Origin: Tubulanus polymorphus
Lineage: Eukaryota > Nemertea > Palaeonemertea > Tubulaniformes > Tubulanidae
DNA: 64,000 nt
Assembly: GCF_964204645.1 (NCBI RefSeq)
Contig: NC_134031.1
Span: forward strand, 20,023,307 to 20,087,306
Direction: 5' to 3'
The notes under the pieces are model-generated. The model saw only the letters and a program-made list of their open reading frames with translations. It had not been told where the DNA came from and searched no databases. Both the position numbers and the translations under genes were made by a program. This document shows positions 48,065 through 58,495 of the stretch, piece by piece. Within the stretch, counting starts at the first letter, position 1. The number at the start of each line of letters is the position of its first letter.

Positions 48065-51000
48065 TTAATTCACACTTAGTTCTTCGTTCGCTTCGTTTTT
48101 AGAAATGTGAATAGATTCTCGAGTAACAGAAAACATACCGATGTCATTGATAATTACATCAGCGGTGCTGTTTCCAATAGCATAGTTACACATGTACCTG
48201 CCAACATCCACGTACGATACACCTCCATCATGAAACACATTAAAAAGTTACCGGCTAGGAATTTAAGAAACTTTTAAAACATAAAAAAACAGAAAAATAC
48301 ATTTCAAGAAATTAGTAAGAATGAATAATTCTCCAATACGACGTGAAACACTTACTGTGAATGTAAAATATTAGAAATCGCCCTTTATATTCGCCGACGT
48401 AAAAGTCGTAGTTTGAAGATCGGTTTCCGGATTCGTATCCTTCGTCTAAATGCGAACCGTTCCATATAGGGTACCATACTCCGTTTATACGCCGTAAAAG
48501 CGATGCATTAGGATCTGCCGATTTCTACGAAAAATATTTTAAAAAACCCACGTGATCTGACGATCGTTTTACAATATCCACAAATCTACATCGTATAGAT
48601 ATAGACGTAATTCTTTCCAATTTCTTGAAAAATACTATCAGGGCGGATGTAGGAAAATTCTAAGGCGAGAGACAATTTAAGGGCACCCCTCAAACAAAGC
48701 AGCTACTCCGAAGACCTCAGGTGGGGTTCCGCCGTCTGGGTGGGTTAGATATTTCTAAATTCATCCGAATAGACAAAATTTCCTCTCCTAGAAGATAATT
48801 GTGTCACATCTTAAAATAGAGATCGAACCTGTTATTATCTGATTGGTAGATTTCGTTTGATTTTTAGATTTGGTGTACCTTGCAAACCCACCACACCTGC
48901 CGGGAGCGAAACAGGATTGATTTTGATTCTAAGTTTTAATAATCTTTGCCTTGACAAAAAAGGGGAACCTCGATGGGAATGAAAGGGTCCAGACCACCGA
49001 ACCACCCCCTCGATCCGCCCTGATAATGTAATTCATTATGTAGATTAAGCTAGGGTCTTTATCATTATAGATGCAACATCACTGACCTTGCACCATATTT
49101 TAACCTGATCACCTAGTTTTACGGGCTCGATTCCAGCACCAGGGTCAACAATAATAGCGTTAGGAGCATTTGTGCGGCGGAAATATTCCTTCGCTATGCC
49201 ACATCCTACATTTCAACGAAAAAAAAATAACGGTTTTGCAAATTTTTTTTATTTCATCAAGTTCTATTTCCAAACTGAAAAAGAATCCTCGTGAAGGTCC
49301 ACACAAGATACTTGGAAAAATGATTTCGATTTTAGTTTAAAAATCTGATTGTTAAACAATCAAATACATCATGATAAACATTATCATTAATCATTGTTTG
49401 AATTTAGCGGCTCGAATCATTTCAGTGTTCGAATCCTTAAATCAATGGTCGTTTCCTTTCAGAATATAGCTTTCGATAAACACACCTGACGGAACTATAT
49501 CACGCTTACGACGGTTATGCTACTCGCCGTGGTTGAATTCCCGATAGTTTAAGAATGATCGCTTTTTGTCAGATCGCGCTATTCTTGTGTTTACAGAGAA
49601 CGTAGACAATGGATCAAACGGTCTCTCGGAAAACTCACCAAGAGGGTACAAATTCCAGTGTAAAATCTCTTTATGAATCGACGCTGAGAAGGTATATATT
49701 TCCTAGGATATGAAAGGGCAGTACTTAAATAAATTGAGCTACCGTAGATTTAGATATAATTTAGGTAAGAAAGTTATATTCTTGATAAACATTAATAAAG
49801 CGACTAAAGCCTTGACTTTAAAGCCACTATGTACATGTACTTATATTGATAATCATAATAATATTGGAAATCAAGGTAATTTGCAATCCCCCACAATGGT
49901 CGCGGTAGTTTTCATACCAGTTAGATATCTGTATTTCATAAAGAGGAGTGATATATACGCAGAAATTTCCTCTCCTAGAAGATTATTGGGTCACATCGCT
50001 AGGTTTGATCTTAAAATAGAGATCGAACCTGTTATTATCTGATTGGTAGATTTCGCTTGATTTTTTGATTTGGTGTACCTTGCAAACCCACCACACCTGC
50101 CGGGAGCGAAACAGGATTGAATTTGATTCTAAGTTTTAATAATCTCTGCCTTGACAAAAAAAGGGGAACCTCGATGGGAATGAAAGGGTCCAGACCACCG
50201 AACCACCCCCTCGATCCGCCCTGATAATGTAATTCATTATGAGGGTCTTTATCATTATAGATGCAACATCACTGACCTTGCACCATATTTTAACTTGATC
50301 ACCTAGTTTTACGGGCTCGATTCCAGCACCAGGGTCAACAATGATAGCGTTAGGAGCATTTGTGCGGCGGAAATATTCCTTCGCTATGCCACATCCTACA
50401 TTTCAACGAAAAAAAAATAACGGTTTTGCCAATTTTTTTTATTTCATCAAGTTCTATTTCCAAACTGAAAAAGAATCCTCGTGAAGGTCCACACAAGATA
50501 CTTGGAAAAATAGTTTCGATTTTAGTTTAAAAATCTGATTGTTAAACAATCAAATACATCATGATAAACATTATCATTAATCATTGTTTGAATTTAGCGG
50601 CTCGAATCATTTCAGTGTTCGAATCCTTAAATCAATGGTCGTTTCCTTTCAGAATATAGCTTTCGATAAACACACCTGACGGAACTATATCACGCTTACG
50701 ACGGTTATGCTCCTCGCCGTGGATAAATTCCCGATAGTTTAAGAATGATCGCTTTTTGTCAGATCGCGCTATTCTTGTGTTTACAGAGAACGTAGACAAT
50801 GGAGCAAACGGTCTCTCGGAAAACTCACCAAGAGGGTACAAATTCCAGTGTAAAATCTCTTTATGAATCGACGCTGAGAAGGTATATATTTCCTAGGATA
50901 TGAAAGGGCAGTACTTAAATAAATTGAGCTACCGTAGATTTAGATATAATTTAGGTAAGAAAGTTATATTCTTGATAAACATTAATAAAGCGACTAAAGC

Positions 51001-52581
51001 CTTGACTTTAAAGCCACTATGTACATGTACTTATATTGATAATCATAATAATATTGGAAATCAAGGTAATTTGCAATCCCCCACAATGGTCGCGGTAGTT
51101 TTCATACCAGTTAGATATCTGTATTTCATAAAGAGGAGTGATATATACGCAGAAATTTGCTCTATGGAACTACCATTCATAACTTCATTACACGTATAAT
51201 CTAATCGGAAAGATGGCAATACATTATACGCTAGTTTATTGGTCGGCAGAAATTGAAAATTCATTTATCTACGATGTTAGGAATATGTCGCGAACGCAGT
51301 ACTGGTTGACACTAGTAGTTTTACCGACAGTTATTTTCATCGGTATTTTGGGAAATTCGATGACACTGTTTATCATGCAGATGAAGTTACGCAGACGAAC
51401 GTATTCGGTGTATTTCTCTGTAATCGCCGTAACCGATTCGGTCATTCTCGTATCCAGACTTTTATTTTGGGTGAATTTTATACGAAGATGCTTACAACGA
51501 GAGATTTTGATAACATTTCGTGACACGCCATCGTGCATAGCTTTCAATTATCTACTACACGTTTTCCAGAACGTGTCTTCGTGGTTTATCGCTGTTATAT
51601 CAGTGGAACGCTTGGTCTGTGTGGCGTATCCGTTCTTGACCAGACGCTTAAACCGAGTTAGAACGGCTCGGATCATTGCGATATTAGTAGCTTTAGGATG
51701 CATGCCTTCTGGATTCATATATTTTGTCATCGTTAGATTTTATGCACCGCTGAATCAATGCGTTTACAAAAACATGAATCATTTGAACGCGAGAATAAAA
51801 TTAGTCTTTTCTTTAACAGTTTTCTACGTACCAGCCATCATTATCCTCATAGCAAACATACTGCTTTTGATAATTCTTCGATATCGAAAATTTTCAGGCC
51901 GTCGAAACGAACAAGCAGAAAAGAAAGATTCTATGATGAATAGAGGCGTCATTCTAATGACTTTAGTTGTGACATTTTCATTCCTGTTGTTAGGCGCACC
52001 TATTTGGGTTTTGCAGAGTTTCGTAGCCTATTCGAATCGGCCGAGTGTCAAGATATTAAACGATTTGTTTACTTTGCTTTACGTTGCTAATTACGGTATC
52101 AATTTTTTTATCTATGTCGTCACAGGTGTCGAGATCAGAAATGAATTGTGCAAAATAATCTTATTTTGTTGCTGTTGCAGTCGTTTTCGACAGGATTTTC
52201 GATAATCTTCCGGTTACGATACCTGATAAATAATGATTTTTATACTTAGAAACGCATATTCTATGTAAGTTGTGTCGCTGGAGAAGTTGAGATCACCTCA
52301 ACCGAGTACAACGACACCTTTCTGAATAAGCAGAGAAATATTATTTATAAAATCCGACCGCTTGTTCTATCAAAACACATGGCCCTGTTACAAGATTATT
52401 GCCGACCGCAAATAATGAATTATAGACATTTATGCTCCGATTCATATTCATTTCAATACAAAAATCAAATATACGGAATGATAACTATTTGAAATCATGC
52501 AGTTTAATCAATTAACTTAGATATCAACTGGTTTAACTCACCGAGACAGACTAAAACAGTAATAACAACAATGTTTCTCAT
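48065..52581 (-). CDS. Secreted single-Ig-domain protein (with duplicated exon 2)
   Basis: Exon 1 52581-52542 encodes a signal peptide (MRNIVVITVLVCLG). Exon 2 is present twice, at 50395-50277 (2a) and 49205-49087 (2b). Exon 3 is 48524-48356. The last exon is 48222-48065 with stop TAA and AATAAA at 48053-48048. The result is about 161 residues with one Ig fold: B-strand Cys in QVKIWCK, C-strand Trp in NGVWYPIW and F-strand Cys in VDVGRYMCNYA. The last exon also has a possible donor (ATCG then GTATGT at 48138), which would allow continuation into exons further left. A TATA box lies 50 nt upstream of the ATG. The partner is unknown. The GPCR at 51213 sits in intron 1 on the other strand. Confidence 0.7.
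49087..49205 (-). CDS. Exon 2b of the Ig protein (duplicate copy)
   Basis: 119 nt, phase 1 in, phase 0 out. It differs from exon 2a by two synonymous changes only (CAG/CAA, ATT/ATC). Acceptor and donor (GTCAGT) are intact. Confidence 0.75.
50277..50395 (-). CDS. Exon 2a of the Ig protein
   Basis: 119 nt with acceptor GAAATGTAG and donor GTCAGT. It encodes CGIAKEYFRRTNAPN and then the A'-B strand region ending KIWCK. It is the first copy met after exon 1. Confidence 0.78.
51213..52205 (+). CDS. Rhodopsin-type (class A) orphan GPCR, single exon
   Basis: 330 residues with seven hydrophobic segments. GN(48)S is in TM1 and the TM2 aspartate is in AVTDS (about 75). Cys108 and Cys183 are positioned for the TM3-ECL2 disulfide. 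ERL (132-134) is in place of DRY. The TM6 region is LLLGAPIW and TM7 is N297-F-F-I-Y in place of NPxxY. N24-M-S is an N-glycosylation site in the short N-terminus, and the C-terminal cysteine cluster (319-322) suits palmitoylation. The degenerate DRY and NPxxY motifs fit the expanded protostome orphan/FMRFamide-receptor-like group; the ligand is probably a neuropeptide, which is inference. It is intronless and lies inside intron 1 of the Ig gene on the opposite strand. An alternative start is the ATG of NMSRT (51285). Confidence 0.9.
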   Translation: MAIHYTLVYWSAEIENSFIYDVRNMSRTQYWLTLVVLPTVIFIGILGNSMTLFIMQMKLRRRTYSVYFSVIAVTDSVILVSRLLFWVNFIRRCLQREILITFRDTPSCIAFNYLLHVFQNVSSWFIAVISVERLVCVAYPFLTRRLNRVRTARIIAILVALGCMPSGFIYFVIVRFYAPLNQCVYKNMNHLNARIKLVFSLTVFYVPAIIILIANILLLIILRYRKFSGRRNEQAEKKDSMMNRGVILMTLVVTFSFLLLGAPIWVLQSFVAYSNRPSVKILNDLFTLLYVANYGINFFIYVVTGVEIRNELCKIILFCCCCSRFRQDFR

Positions 52582-52630
52582 CCTCGTCGTATAGATGTTT
52601 ATCACTCTTACCCGTCGTGGAAAAACTTAC

Positions 52631-52640
52631 CTTTTATATA
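52631..52640 (-). promoter_or_regulatory. TATA box of the Ig gene
   Basis: CTATATAAAAGG on the minus strand about 50 nt before the ATG at 52581, a canonical TATA sequence at a plausible distance for a short 5' UTR. Confidence 0.6.
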
Positions 52641-52641
52641 G

Positions 52642-53431
52642 TTACCATCAGAACAGGTAAAACGTGTTCAAGTGACCGCTATACATCAGGTACTTTCCAT
52701 TTCGATGCATTCAACCGAAAAATTAACGGCTTCAGCCTATTTGATGTTTGTTTCTTATACATGTGTATTTCATGAAAGATATGGATGTGTAAGGGTTTTC
52801 AATATGGTGATAGTTTATCACGATTTAAGGATAGTACTTTCCCCGCCGGCAGACGAACACACCCATCTTCTCTTGGTGTGCAGACTGCAGACATCCTCCT
52901 CGTGGTGTGCACGACCATAGACAACTGCAGAAGATTTTTAACCAACGAATTCATGTTTGAATCTTTTTTATGAAGCGTCACTGAGAAAATGTATTTTATC
53001 CTGGGAGATTAAACATTTGTCCATCTATTAAGTGTTAAATTCATTGTATGTGTCGTATGTATTGTGAACTTCCAAAGATAACGTTTTTCTATCCCACAGT
53101 TCCAATGCGTCTTGATTCCAGAGGTCCATTACTCGTTCCACGCTCGAGGCATAACTTCAGTCGACAAACAGTGAAGATTCTAGGTTTGAGTAGCGAGTCG
53201 ATTTGAAAATGATGAATGACATAAAAAGAGACGACCAAACTATTCCTGTTGTACCTCAGAAATTCCCGACCCACAACCAAAAAAAAAACCAAGAGAACAT
53301 TTAAATCTTATTTTAGGTAGAAATTTTGATTGATGCATTTCGATATACATGTATCAATAAATAATAATTATATAATTCTTTATATTTGAAGATAACTATA
53401 TATGTTTTAATCGATTTATGTATAAATTCGT
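52642..53431. other. Intergenic stretch, nothing assignable
   Basis: No exon is recognised. Just to the left, 52255-52330 (downstream of the GPCR) shares a diverged segment with 55460-55560 (TCTAT(G/A)TAAGTTGT, CCTCAA(C/T)CGAGTACAA). Confidence 0.4.
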
Positions 53432-53510
53432 TTAATCCCGGATTTCGTTGGGTTGAGGAAGAACGTGGAGAATCATAAGTGAACCGTATTTCCGAATGCC
53501 GGTGTCGACC
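53432..53510 (-). CDS. Possible terminal exon of an unidentified minus-strand gene
   Basis: An acceptor (TTTAATTGTTTTTATAG) precedes 26 codons reading VDTGIRKYGSLMILHV and then LPQPNEIRD, followed by a stop. It vaguely resembles the F-G region of an Ig domain, as in the neighbouring Ig gene, but there is no cysteine and no partner exon was found between here and 55.8 kb. Confidence 0.25.
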
Positions 53511-53519
53511 CTATAAAAA

Positions 53520-55700
53520 CAATTAAAACCTTGCGTGAAAATCCAGAAAAAGAGAACACAGCGCATTATTGATACGGGTTCATTCAAACTACCAGAGGTC
53601 TCTAACATAATATGCCACAATGTCCGCTTAGTGTGGGATTTTATATCATCTTTACAACGACACGGACTCAAGAGTGGTGTTTCATCAATGGTTAGGTATT
53701 GTGACTTTGCGATTTATCTCAGAAGACTTGGAAATATTAGCACGACTAAACATTGAAATCGTCGGGAGCAAATGTTGAAAACTTCCTCCATAATTACATT
53801 ATATAAAAGGTAATCAATAATGCGCTGTTGGAGAGATACAACATATTCAATAGTAACGAAAACTATTATTTTTCCATATTTTCATGTCATAGAAATTCTT
53901 TTATTTACAGAAGAAATAGTCTATACACATTGTATGTTTGTTAAACAGCGAATAAAACTGATCCAGAAGTGCGACCGATTCATTTTACGATATGAATCGA
54001 CGAAAATAAGAACAATTACGAAGGAATAACATTGTTTATGATGTCGAAAGATATTTAAAACATATGTGAAGTTCGGGAACTGTGCGCAAACTACATAATA
54101 TTAGCAAAAATATTTCAGCGAGACTAAATCAGTTCAGCAGCTAATATCATTCCATACAAATCATGCCAAGTAGTAAAATCATATCTTTCTACGAACGACG
54201 TTCTAATAATCAACCAAACTAGTCTTACTCTTCCCACTTCTCCACTCATATAAACAACTAGGCCCCTATTTTACCTATTTTCTTATTCATTTGTCAAGTT
54301 TCATTCCTTATTGACGCAGAGCAAAATTGGGAAAATTCAACACCTAATATGACAGTAACGTGTTAAAATAAATTTCGACAATGAAGCGCTGCTGACGCCA
54401 GATTTTGCGGCAAAATTTGATCTGATTAAGCTGTCGACATATAATCAAATCATACTTTGTAATTTGGACGTAGATAAACGTAATACTAGGCCATGACCTC
54501 GGTTATACCCTGAAATAATCATTACTCTATATAAAGTTTAACATGAATTACATATTCAAACTTTATTACAAATGTATAATGACTTAATCATAATAAATGA
54601 ACTAAAACTGTATTCATTTTCACCCGACTCAAACTCCCGACTTTTCACAGAAAATACCATTCAATCGTTGTTCATGATTACTAATATTTCCAACACAAAA
54701 TGACATCGAAAATGGAATAAAGATGAGAAAAGAATCGGAAAGAAAAACGTTTTTCATGCGACAGTATTTCAGGAATCAGCTAACTGATTGAGGACAGGCG
54801 GCGGATTGAGAGCAATTTGTTCCATTTCTTCTGGAACAGAAATAAGAATACGTTGCGTTAAGTTTGTTCTTTTTTTATTTCACCGAACTGACTTTGAATA
54901 TACAAAGATAATAATCTATCGGTACATGTAAATAGATATATCACAATCTTATTTTGAAATTGCGACGAGGAAAAAATTGGACGCGTGGAAATAAAAAGCA
55001 ACCATGAACAACAATGTGAAAATTCAGGGTGACCACAATCCATACCGATGAACAGCCATTAGAAAGACTGGACAGTTGTTACGATTCACCCCATCCAAAT
55101 AATAAATTTCAAAAACATTCCCTCCCTGTTTTTTTTGATAAATTTTACCAAATTCCTTGCGTCTACCCTAAGAGAAATCAGTTCCATATATTTTCCAGAA
55201 TCGTGGTCATCCCGAGATTCAGTGACAACAACAATATCACCAATAAATATCTTAAGTGTGTCTGAGTGATTGTATAAATATTGGATTTGGTCGTGGAGTC
55301 AGAAGATGTAACTCCTCAAATCAGTGTCTGAGTTCGATATCGCGTTTGAAAAATCCACTACATTCCGTTATATACCGTATTTACAAAAAAAAATATTGGA
55401 TCCACTCGGCAATTCAAATAGTTTGCACGTATACCGTTTGGTTTCTCATTGATGCCACCCATAGAGATTATTCTATATAAGTTGTCTAGTTGGTGAGTTT
55501 GTGGGAACCCCTCAATCGAGTACAATTAACATCTATAAATAACTAGAGAACTGGTCACTTATTTCTCTGACGGCGAAATCTTTCCGAACTAAAGACCTCA
55601 ATGAGGTTTTTGTCCGGATATTTTCTTCTATTTCTATCATGAAAAGTGTACGATGAATTACCGCACGAGAACAGCACTAACGAAGCACCTCATCGGAGTA
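53520..55700. other. Intergenic, no gene recognised
   Basis: At 54775-54835 the minus strand has an acceptor-like CTGTTCCAG followed by EEMEQIALNPPPVLNQLADS and a stop, which could be another terminal exon. No upstream exon was found and it does not match RER1. Confidence 0.35.
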
Positions 55701-55826
55701 CAGTGTTTTCAACCGAGAATTAAATCCTTTTATTATCGCTATGGCAAATTCACGAGAAGGGCGGCCCACATCCACATTCACTTTTTCAGTAACAACTACG
55801 AATACAATGAATATTCATTCACACTC

Positions 55827-57533
55827 TTAATGAGCTGTCACCTTACCGGTGTCTTCTTTACCCTTGTATTTAGTCTTGCCGTGGCTAAAAGGTAGATATC
55901 TATATTTGATCATATGCTGAAAATGGAAAAAGAAACGCACTATTAGAATATAGTAATTTCGACTAACTACATCATCATTGAAAGCAGCTTAAATCGTTTT
56001 AATTTGTTTGCTCCTTAGGGGATATTACCTAAGGGGATCGTAACTTGGGCGATTTTTACATTGCGGTCACAAACCAGACAATATCAAATTTATTATTCGA
56101 CTCACCCTGATTTGGCGTTTCATTGTAATCGTAAAAAGAATGAAGAAATACATGACAAGAATTGGCCAGAACACCGGAACATTGAGAGCGTCGAAACACG
56201 TACAAAACATCGCTAATACAACAGCTTTAGTTGATGAATACCTGAAAAATTGTTCATAAGAAAAATAACTTCTAAATACCAGGATTTCACACATAATATT
56301 TTCACATTTTTTCGCATCAAGATACAATAACCTAACAGCATGTGGCATAAAAAGAGAATCAAAACGTTTTTACTTTTCTTGAATTATTCAAATATTTTCT
56401 AATGATTTTTCCACATTCTTTTAAGCGCAGACATCCATTCTTCCCATCAATCTCATAACTAAATGATTACCATCTTATCTGGAAAACCATGAACTACCGG
56501 ACTACTACAACGGATGAAAAACTTACCAGAATTTGAATTCGGGTAAACGTCTCATGAATGGCCTAAATTCTTCGTTCGATTTCGTCGGTAAAGAAGGACC
56601 GTCTTCATCTGGAGTTGAAATGAAATAAATTTACTGTTTACAAAGCGAATTCAAGTTACAGTAAAACTAACTCGCCAAAGTCAGACCGCTGTAAATCTGA
56701 AAATTGGCCAATATAAGTCCACAATTTTCCTGTGTCGAATGGTATTTAACTGACCTATTTCGTCATGCATCGCAGGATCTATCTTAGGTGTTAGGAAGGC
56801 TATAAACAAATTCAGTTCGTAAATACCGAGAGCGTACGTCACAATATACCAGCCCTACGAAAACAATTACAATGCAGTTAAGATTGATAGATTTAGGCCA
56901 GCTATCCAGCCAGATGACATGCACACCAAAAGGCATCCTCGCTTGCCAGGGTTTGATTGCCTCATGTCAACCCAAACCCTGGCTGCAGTTGAGAGGGAAC
57001 CAAAAAGTCTTGGACGATGTAATAAACCAATGAAGGAACTGCAGCCAGTGTGTATTGGCGTGAGGCAATCAAACCCTGGCAAGCGATGAAAAAGGACCAC
57101 TTAAGATCAAAATTCATTTCCAACGAGGACTCTTTATTCGACTGTGGCAATCTGGCATCGTTGTCCTCAGGCAAACTAGCGCCACCTGAGGGGGGTCCTC
57201 GCTTGCCACAGTCAATCTCATTTGACATGTAAATCAAAATATTGATTTGCAACTGACCTGTAGAAAAAATACTCTAAGGAAATAGAGTATTAGTAGAGCA
57301 GCTGTTCCACCCCATCGGCCGATTGTGTACGGTGTTGATTTATCTAAATAATATTGATGTATCTAAAAGAGAAAGAATGAGCTAAAAATAGCCATCAGGC
57401 AGCGATAACAGATTCTCTGTAAGCTCAATATGGTTGATAATTTGTAACATACCTCCCAGTAACGACGGTAGGCTCGTGATATCGCACCCGGTTGATTGGA
57501 TGATTGTGAATCACCCGGTAATGTATCCGACAT
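55827..57533 (-). CDS. RER1: RER1, ER/Golgi retrieval receptor
   Basis: Golgi membrane protein that returns ER membrane proteins and unassembled subunits from the cis-Golgi. Six phase-consistent exons on the minus strand: 57533-57453, 57362-57258, 56854-56755, 56608-56527, 56241-56106 and 55916-55827. They give 197 residues (human 196). Family sequence is intact: [76 protein letters not shown] and KGKEDTGK. Four hydrophobic segments fit the W-shaped topology. The C-terminus ends VTAH instead of the vertebrate AFAS-like end. AATAAA is at 55734-55729. Only the N-terminal 25 residues are diverged. Upstream it faces DIS3L2 across 962 bp. Confidence 0.97.
56940..57085. mobile_element. Foldback element in RER1 intron 2
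   Basis: GCTTGCCAGGGTTTGATTGC with CTCATG...CTGGCTGCAGTT on the left; AACTGCAGCCAG...GAGG and GCAATCAAACCCTGGCAAGC on the right. Arms are about 50 bp around a core of about 45 bp. A second inverted pair (GACTGTGGCA / TGCCACAGTC) follows at 57138-57212. Confidence 0.75.
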
Positions 57534-58495
57534 CTTTCACCAACTAATGAATACCTACAATCATAACTACAGATTATAACGGTTCAGAACTGCAGACGAT
57601 TCATAGCCTTACTGAAAACAGACAACCATCCTCCTTCTAATCTACGTCAAATTGACACAAGACAAATAATACTTGAAAACAGTTTCTATACAATAAACCA
57701 AGCCTACTCCAATTACAATTTTACCAACAAGTATAACTTTCTAGCTTAGAACAATTCAAATTCTGTCGTCCCGTTTAACTGTTTTTGCAACGACAGGATC
57801 CCGATTCCCGGGCACAGAGAGTAACATCGAAAAAGTAAAAGTAAAACTAAGGAAACCCGGAAGTAAAATTTTACTGCCGGCCAGTGACAAAACGGCTTTG
57901 TTGTCATATTTCCTCAACAGAGAAATGGATAATAATTGCAGTAACCCTAGCCACCATCCTCATTACCTGATTGATGCGCTTAATCTGACCCTTACAAACC
58001 ACGGCTGCTAATTAATCAACTATCTCTCACGTCATTAATTAATTCTCAAAGCTCGGTTCCACGTCAACTCGTTTCCGGTGTCGGGCTGGTCAACCCTAGA
58101 TCGTAGTCGCTAGATCCTCAATAATCGCGACGGAGCCACCCGCTCCATCGGGTCGACATTCGATCGTAGTCAGAAGACGACGAATCAAATCAATTCAACC
58201 AATGAAATAAAATTTAATTGACGCTGGATTATGGAGCCGTAATCGAGTCGTCGAAAAAGATTCATTTATCAATCAATCAATTAAACAATATTTCACCACA
58301 ACCAACCACAATCATCATTAGTGGATATAGTTATGATAATATTGGGCCATAAATATTGTAGTTTATTGACCGGGTTAAAGCTTGTGTGTGTTGTCATAAT
58401 TAATTCACCGGACCCTCAAAAAGTATTTTGTATTACTTAGCAAATTCAAATTAGCTATATTGCTATTAGTTAATAATTGCACTTCACTGCCAAAA
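57534..58495. promoter_or_regulatory. Shared RER1/DIS3L2 divergent promoter region
   Basis: 962 bp separate the two start codons of head-to-head genes. It contains a GC-richer core (about 58070-58180, with ATCGCGACGGAGCCACCCGC) in otherwise AT-rich DNA and no other exon. A bidirectional promoter is inferred from the arrangement only; no specific factor site is claimed. Confidence 0.45.

Larger units (their letters stand above)
48777..51158. repeat. Tandem segmental duplication, about 1.19 kb, two copies
   Basis: Unit 1 (about 48777-49968) and unit 2 (about 49964-51158) are nearly identical, offset 1,190 bp over most of their length, with few substitutions and small indels. Each carries one copy of Ig-gene exon 2. 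The right end of unit 2 lies just upstream of the GPCR start; in unit 1 the corresponding sequence runs into unit 2. Both junctions share GCAGAAATTT. High identity means either a recent duplication or an assembly artefact joining two alleles. Confidence 0.93.

Noticed and set aside
49710-51199. Two nearly identical ORFs (110 and 99 codons) upstream of the GPCR
   Set aside because: They are alike because they sit in the 1.19-kb duplication. The codons are AT-driven with no recognisable protein; they are more likely the GPCR 5' flank or intron of the Ig gene.
55653-55895. 80-codon plus-strand ORF at the end of RER1
   Set aside because: Antisense shadow of the last RER1 exon and its 3' UTR.
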